A DNA stretch of 64,000 nucleotides, taken from the NCBI RefSeq assembly GCF_026262625.1, contig NZ_SHNN01000002.1, positions 372,001 through 436,000 of the forward strand, read 5' to 3'. The DNA comes from Candidatus Litorirhabdus singularis (GTDB lineage: Bacteria; Pseudomonadota; Gammaproteobacteria; Pseudomonadales; Halieaceae). The translations under genes were made by a program, and so were the position numbers. The notes under the pieces were generated by a model that saw only the letters and a list, made by a program, of their open reading frames with translations, made no database searches and was not told where the DNA came from. Below are positions 60,182-64,000 of the stretch, in pieces; within the stretch, counting starts at the first letter, position 1; each line of letters starts with the position of its first letter.

Positions 60182-61513
60182 ATGAAAGTTACAATTTTTG
60201 GCTCTGGGTACGTAGGTTTGGTGACCGGCGCGTGTCTGGCAGAAACCGGTAATGATGTTATTTGTGTTGATGTGGATGCAGATAAAATCGAGCGTCTTAA
60301 CGCTGGGCACATCCCGATTTTCGAGCCCGGGCTGGAGCCGATGATAGAAAAAAATGTCGCCGATGGACGCCTCCGCTTCACTACCGACGCCAAAGAGGGC
60401 GTAGAACACGGCCTGTTTCAGTTTATTGCTGTAGGCACACCGCCTGACGAAGATGGCTCAGCCGACCTCAAGTACGTGCTCACAGTGGCAGAGACCATCG
60501 CCACCCATATGACCGAATACAAAATTGTGGTCGATAAATCGACGGTACCCGTTGGCACCGCCGACAAGGTTGCCGAGACGATCGGGAAGACCCTGGCCGC
60601 CGCGGGCAAAGAGCCAATATTTGATGTCGTGTCCAACCCTGAGTTTCTTAAGGAGGGCGCCGCCGTCAGTGATTTTATGAGCCCTGATCGCATCATCGTC
60701 GGTACCGACAACCCCAGAACCAGCGAATTACTCAAAGCGCTGTATGCACCGTTTAACCGTAATCGAGACCGTATGATCACTATGGATGTGCGCTCCGCGG
60801 AGCTGACCAAATATGCGGCGAATGCGATGCTGGCGACCAAAATCAGCTTTATGAATGAGCTGGCTAACTTGGCTGAATTACTAGGCGCCGATATTGAGCA
60901 GGTTCGTCACGGCATCGGTTCCGATGGCCGTATTGGCTATTCCTTTATCTACCCTGGCTGTGGTTATGGTGGATCTTGCTTTCCCAAGGACGTTAACGCC
61001 TTGGAGCGCACTGCGGCCGGTGTCGGCTATGAGGCACAACTGCTGAAAGCGGTTGAAGACGTCAACTCGCGGCAGAAGTCGGTATTGTTCCAGAAAGTCT
61101 CGGCACATTTTAAGGGCGACCTCAGCGGTAAAACTTTTGCTGTATGGGGCCTCGCTTTCAAGCCTAATACGGATGATATGCGCGAAGCCCCAAGCCGGGT
61201 GTTAATGGAGTCCCTGTGGCAGGCGGGCGCAAAGGTGCGCGCCTATGACCCCGAGGCCATGGCCGAGTGCCAGCGCATCTACGGTGATCGCGACGACTTG
61301 TACCTGGCGGAATCTGCCGACGATGCGCTGGAAGGCACCGATGCACTTATTGTAGTCACTGAGTGGCAAATGTTCCGTAACCCGGATTTCATGACGCTCA
61401 AGCATCAGCTCAATCAGCCGGTTATATTCGACGGCCGCAACCTCTTCGAACCCGCATTCCTGAAACAGGAAGGGTATACTTATTACGCTATAGGCAGGGG
61501 AGAGATCGCTTAG
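60182..61513 (+). CDS. ugd: UDP-glucose 6-dehydrogenase
   Basis: Oxidises UDP-glucose to UDP-glucuronate with two NAD+, giving a precursor for acidic polysaccharide. The 443 residues begin [24 protein letters not shown] (NAD-binding GxGxxG), then [35 protein letters not shown], and the catalytic cysteine in [12 protein letters not shown] (Cys266). The C-terminal NAD/UDP domain has [18 protein letters not shown]. The next gene overlaps by one base (TAG/GTG), so the two steps to UDP-galacturonate are translationally linked. Confidence 0.95.
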   Translation: MKVTIFGSGYVGLVTGACLAETGNDVICVDVDADKIERLNAGHIPIFEPGLEPMIEKNVADGRLRFTTDAKEGVEHGLFQFIAVGTPPDEDGSADLKYVLTVAETIATHMTEYKIVVDKSTVPVGTADKVAETIGKTLAAAGKEPIFDVVSNPEFLKEGAAVSDFMSPDRIIVGTDNPRTSELLKALYAPFNRNRDRMITMDVRSAELTKYAANAMLATKISFMNELANLAELLGADIEQVRHGIGSDGRIGYSFIYPGCGYGGSCFPKDVNALERTAAGVGYEAQLLKAVEDVNSRQKSVLFQKVSAHFKGDLSGKTFAVWGLAFKPNTDDMREAPSRVLMESLWQAGAKVRAYDPEAMAECQRIYGDRDDLYLAESADDALEGTDALIVVTEWQMFRNPDFMTLKHQLNQPVIFDGRNLFEPAFLKQEGYTYYAIGRGEIA

Positions 61514-62517
61514 TGAAAGTTTTGGTAACCGGTTCGGCCGGGTTTATTGGTTCGCATCTGGCCCAGAGACTGCTAGACCGCGGAGATGAGGTTATTGGCC
61601 TCGATAATCACAATGATTACTACGACCCGCAGCTCAAGGAAGACCGTCTGGCACAGTTCGCGGATCACGAAAATTACCAGCATGTGCGTATGGATTTAGC
61701 CGACCGAGAAGGTATTGCTGAACTGTTCAAGCAGCATCGCCCACAGGGAGTGGTCAACCTGGCGGCTCAGGCCGGAGTGCGTTACTCGATTGAAAACCCG
61801 CTGGCCTATATCGATAGCAATGTGGTCGGCTTTGCCAACATTCTTGAAGGCTGTCGCCACAATAACGTTGAGCATCTGGTGTACGCTTCCTCAAGCTCTG
61901 TATATGGCGCAAATACCTCGATGCCGTTCTCCGTGCACGACAATGTTGATCATCCCCTGAGTTTTTATGCGGCCAGTAAAAAGGCCAACGAACTCATGGC
62001 GCATACCTACAGCAATTTGTATGGCTTGCCGACTACTGGTCTACGGTTTTTTACCGTCTACGGTCCGTGGGGACGCCCGGACATGGCGCTGTTTCTGTTC
62101 ACCAAAGCGATACTCGCGGGTGAAAAGATACAGGTCTTCAATTATGGCAATCATCGCCGTGACTTCACCTATGTCGACGACATCGTTGAAGGCATCGTCA
62201 GAATTCTTGATAAACCAGCGGTAGCTAACCCAGAGTGGAGCGGTAAGGCGCCCGATCCGGGCTCAAGTTTTGCCCCCTGGCGCGTCTATAACATCGGCAA
62301 TAATAATCCGGTGGAATTGATGGATTACATTCAGGCGGTTGAAGACAGCCTGGGTATGAAGGCCACCAAGGAACTGCTGCCGCTGCAACCCGGCGATGTG
62401 CCAGATACCTACGCAGACGTTGAAGACCTTGTGCGCGAGTTCGACTACAAGCCCGCGACGACAGTGCAGGAGGGCATCTCACGCTTTATTGACTGGTATC
62501 GTGTCTATTATGGCTAG
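61513..62517 (+). CDS. UDP-glucuronate 4-epimerase-like NAD-dependent epimerase
   Basis: Short-chain dehydrogenase of 334 residues that probably converts UDP-glucuronate to UDP-galacturonate. It starts [27 protein letters not shown] (Rossmann GxxGxxG), has [21 protein letters not shown] and the catalytic YxxxK as YAASKK (Tyr152), and the [20 protein letters not shown] segment typical of the glucuronate epimerases. The GTG start overlaps ugd; the ATG of the protease overlaps its end by eight bases. Substrate is inferred from the neighbour. Confidence 0.92.
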   Translation: MKVLVTGSAGFIGSHLAQRLLDRGDEVIGLDNHNDYYDPQLKEDRLAQFADHENYQHVRMDLADREGIAELFKQHRPQGVVNLAAQAGVRYSIENPLAYIDSNVVGFANILEGCRHNNVEHLVYASSSSVYGANTSMPFSVHDNVDHPLSFYAASKKANELMAHTYSNLYGLPTTGLRFFTVYGPWGRPDMALFLFTKAILAGEKIQVFNYGNHRRDFTYVDDIVEGIVRILDKPAVANPEWSGKAPDPGSSFAPWRVYNIGNNNPVELMDYIQAVEDSLGMKATKELLPLQPGDVPDTYADVEDLVREFDYKPATTVQEGISRFIDWYRVYYG

Positions 62518-63289
62518 CCTCGCCCGGCACCTGCTGGTCACGTTGTTATTTCTACCTCTGGCTTTCAGTAGCGCTAGCAGTGCCAACAGCCTTGCCGATC
62601 TTATTGAAACCATACGACCCGGCATCGTAGGCGTCGGTAGCGCTCGCCCGGTCAAGCAACCGGGCGCGAAGGGCCCCCCCGTAAAATTCTCGGGCACCGG
62701 ATTTGTGGTGGGAGAGGGGGACCTGGTGATCACCAATTACCACGTGCTGCCGCAGAAAATGGACACCGACAATAATGAGACGCTGGCCGTGTTTGTGGGA
62801 CGCGGCAAGAACAGCCGGGTCGTGCCAGCCGTAGTATTGCGCACCGACCCCCAACATGACCTCGCATTGTTAAAGATCGATACCCGTTTGCCGGCCCTGC
62901 AATTAGGCCAGGACCGCAACATCCGTGAGGGTGACTCAATCGCCTTTACTGGCTTCCCCATTGGCGTAGTGCTGGGGCTGCACCCGGTAACGCACAGGGG
63001 CATCATCTCGGCGATTACACCTACGGTAATACCTGCCCATAACTCCAGACAACTGACGCCAGAGCAGGTAAAGCGTATACGTAATCCGTTTGACGTCTAC
63101 CAGTTAGATGCGATTGCCTACCCGGGTAATAGCGGCAGTCCCGTATACGAAACCGAGAACGGTACTGTTATCGGTGTCATCAACAGCGTTTTCGTCAAGG
63201 AAACCAAAGAAACCATCATGCAAGACCCTTCCGGTATCAGTTATGCGATACCCGTTAAGTATGTGGTTAAATTGTTGAATGCTGACTAG
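62510..63289 (+). CDS. Secreted trypsin-like serine protease (DegP-like domain, no PDZ)
   Basis: A 259-residue exported protease. From the ATG at 62510 a signal peptide ([26 protein letters not shown]) is followed by one chymotrypsin-fold domain: TNYHVLP with His78, HDLALLKID with Asp117, and PGNSGSPVY with Ser208 as the triad. There is no PDZ domain, so it is not a full DegP/DegS. A longer open frame upstream lies inside the epimerase gene and is not used. It is coupled to the epimerase and the phosphatase gene (11-base overlap), so it probably acts with the polysaccharide locus in the periplasm. Confidence 0.87.
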   Translation: MASLARHLLVTLLFLPLAFSSASSANSLADLIETIRPGIVGVGSARPVKQPGAKGPPVKFSGTGFVVGEGDLVITNYHVLPQKMDTDNNETLAVFVGRGKNSRVVPAVVLRTDPQHDLALLKIDTRLPALQLGQDRNIREGDSIAFTGFPIGVVLGLHPVTHRGIISAITPTVIPAHNSRQLTPEQVKRIRNPFDVYQLDAIAYPGNSGSPVYETENGTVIGVINSVFVKETKETIMQDPSGISYAIPVKYVVKLLNAD

Positions 63290-63827
63290 GCTGAAACAAC
63301 TGTTGGGCCTGCGGTCGCCGCAAGTGTCAGTGCTAATGGTATGTACCGCCAATATCTGTCGCTCGCCCATGGCGCAGGGCTTGTTAGCCGCCAAAGCCGC
63401 AGAGCTGGGCTGGAGCAAGCTCGTCAGGGTAGACTCAGCCGGTTTGCACGTGGCGGTTGGCGGCCAACGGCCAGATGTCCGGGCGCAGGGGGTCTGTAAC
63501 AAGGCAGATGTCGATATCGCAAGGCAGCGTTCCCGAAAGGTCACCCCTGAAGATTTCCTAAGCTACGACTATATTCTAGCGATGGACAACAGCCACCTGG
63601 AGCAGCTGATAAAGCAGTGTCCTGAGGAACAGGCGCACAAAATATTAGCGATAATGAGCTTTCATCCAGATACAGCGCTAGAAGAGATTCCAGACCCCTA
63701 TTTTGGCAACCAGGCCGGCTTTGAGCACGTTTTTGGCCTGCTGGACGACTCCATGCCAGCGCTGTTAACAGCGATTCAATCGCAACTGACGCTAGACCCC
63801 GCAAAGCCAATCTCTGAAAGCCCCTAG
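63279..63827 (+). CDS. Low molecular weight protein-tyrosine phosphatase (Wzb/Etp type)
   Basis: Cytoplasmic phosphatase that in capsule and EPS systems dephosphorylates the Wzc-type tyrosine kinase and so controls polymer length. The 182 residues have the P-loop VCTANICRSP with Cys22 and Arg28 (the C-x5-R-S motif), and the acid loop with IPDPYFG, where the Asp of DPYF is the general acid. It is the last gene of the ugd-epimerase-protease group. The kinase partner is not in the window. Confidence 0.9.
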   Translation: MLTRLKQLLGLRSPQVSVLMVCTANICRSPMAQGLLAAKAAELGWSKLVRVDSAGLHVAVGGQRPDVRAQGVCNKADVDIARQRSRKVTPEDFLSYDYILAMDNSHLEQLIKQCPEEQAHKILAIMSFHPDTALEEIPDPYFGNQAGFEHVFGLLDDSMPALLTAIQSQLTLDPAKPISESP

Positions 63828-63949
63828 TAAAACCCCCGGTAAAACTGAACACGTATCACGGTATCAGGCACCCAAGAGCCTGCACGCTATCATTTACAGA
63901 TTTGCTGGCGTTAGACTGAATGTAAGAAGAATCGCAAAAAGATAGTGAT

Positions 63950-64000
63950 ATGGCTTTTACACCATTACAAAAACAACGGGTACTCAGCCGGCAAACTGCC
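63950..64000 (+). CDS. Possible start of a further gene, cut by the window end
   Basis: An ATG at 63950 opens a frame (MAFTPLQKQRVLSRQTA) that stays open to the end of the window, only 17 codons. No clear Shine-Dalgarno precedes it and no family can be named. The 122 bases before it (63828-63949) hold nothing recognised. Confidence 0.25.
   Translation, partial: MAFTPLQKQRVLSRQTA

Overview
The window is a stretch of gammaproteobacterial chromosome, densely coding on both strands, with no tRNA, rRNA, insertion sequence, CRISPR array or phage gene that I could see. Two runs of gene order match the enterobacterial and pseudomonad core: roxA-purB-hflD-mnmA-nudJ-rluE facing icd, and clpS-clpA/infA-bpt-aat-trxB/ftsK-lolA-rarA-crcB-serS-cysG. 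With the propionate/methylmalonyl-CoA cluster, a caa3-like oxidase, a sulfatase, a deazaflavin-type nitroreductase homologue and exosortase-associated genes, the best guess is a marine heterotroph of the Halieaceae/Spongiibacteraceae (Cellvibrionales) type. That placement is inference from gene content, not from a marker gene.

Layout. 1-5330: 3' part of an alanine/sodium symporter, a 5'-nucleotidase, the sulfur regulator CysB, ThrH and PabB. 5625-14140: an operon for propionyl-CoA to succinyl-CoA (carboxyltransferase, an unusually long biotin carboxylase/biotinyl protein, methylmalonyl-CoA epimerase, B12-dependent mutase, MeaB-type GTPase) ending in a small Rieske protein. 14159-20024: a minus-strand housekeeping run in which mnmA has no ordinary start codon. 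20142-34563: icd, ClpAS, IF-1, the two N-end-rule aminoacyl transferases, thioredoxin reductase, FtsK, LolA, RarA, fluoride channel, SerRS and siroheme synthase. 34670-41389: a HAMP membrane protein, the Prc protease, the nitroreductase homologue, a TonB-dependent receptor, a ChaC-like cyclotransferase and an unknown membrane protein. 41717-47225: a terminal oxidase operon (heme O synthase, subunits II with a fused cytochrome c, I, two subunit III-like proteins, IV).

47226-64000: accessory part. It holds a PEP-CTERM/exosortase-associated acyltransferase, a sulfatase, an acyl-CoA dehydrogenase, a large DUF748 protein, and an exopolysaccharide block (PEP-CTERM-type sugar transferase, a pyrophosphatase-like protein with altered active-site residues, an exosortase-A-type AMP ligase, UDP-glucose dehydrogenase, UDP-glucuronate epimerase, a secreted serine protease and a low-molecular-weight tyrosine phosphatase). 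No exosortase or PEP-CTERM substrate is inside the window.

The most notable signal is regulatory. Two intergenic regions about 8.6 kb apart, one before the exosortase-associated acyltransferase (+ strand) and one before a 91-residue unknown membrane protein (- strand), carry the same 18-bp element (16/18 identical) followed 64 and 63 bp later by a good sigma-54 -24/-12 promoter. This looks like an enhancer-plus-sigma-54 module of a PrsR-type regulon and marks the 91-residue protein as a candidate new member of that system.
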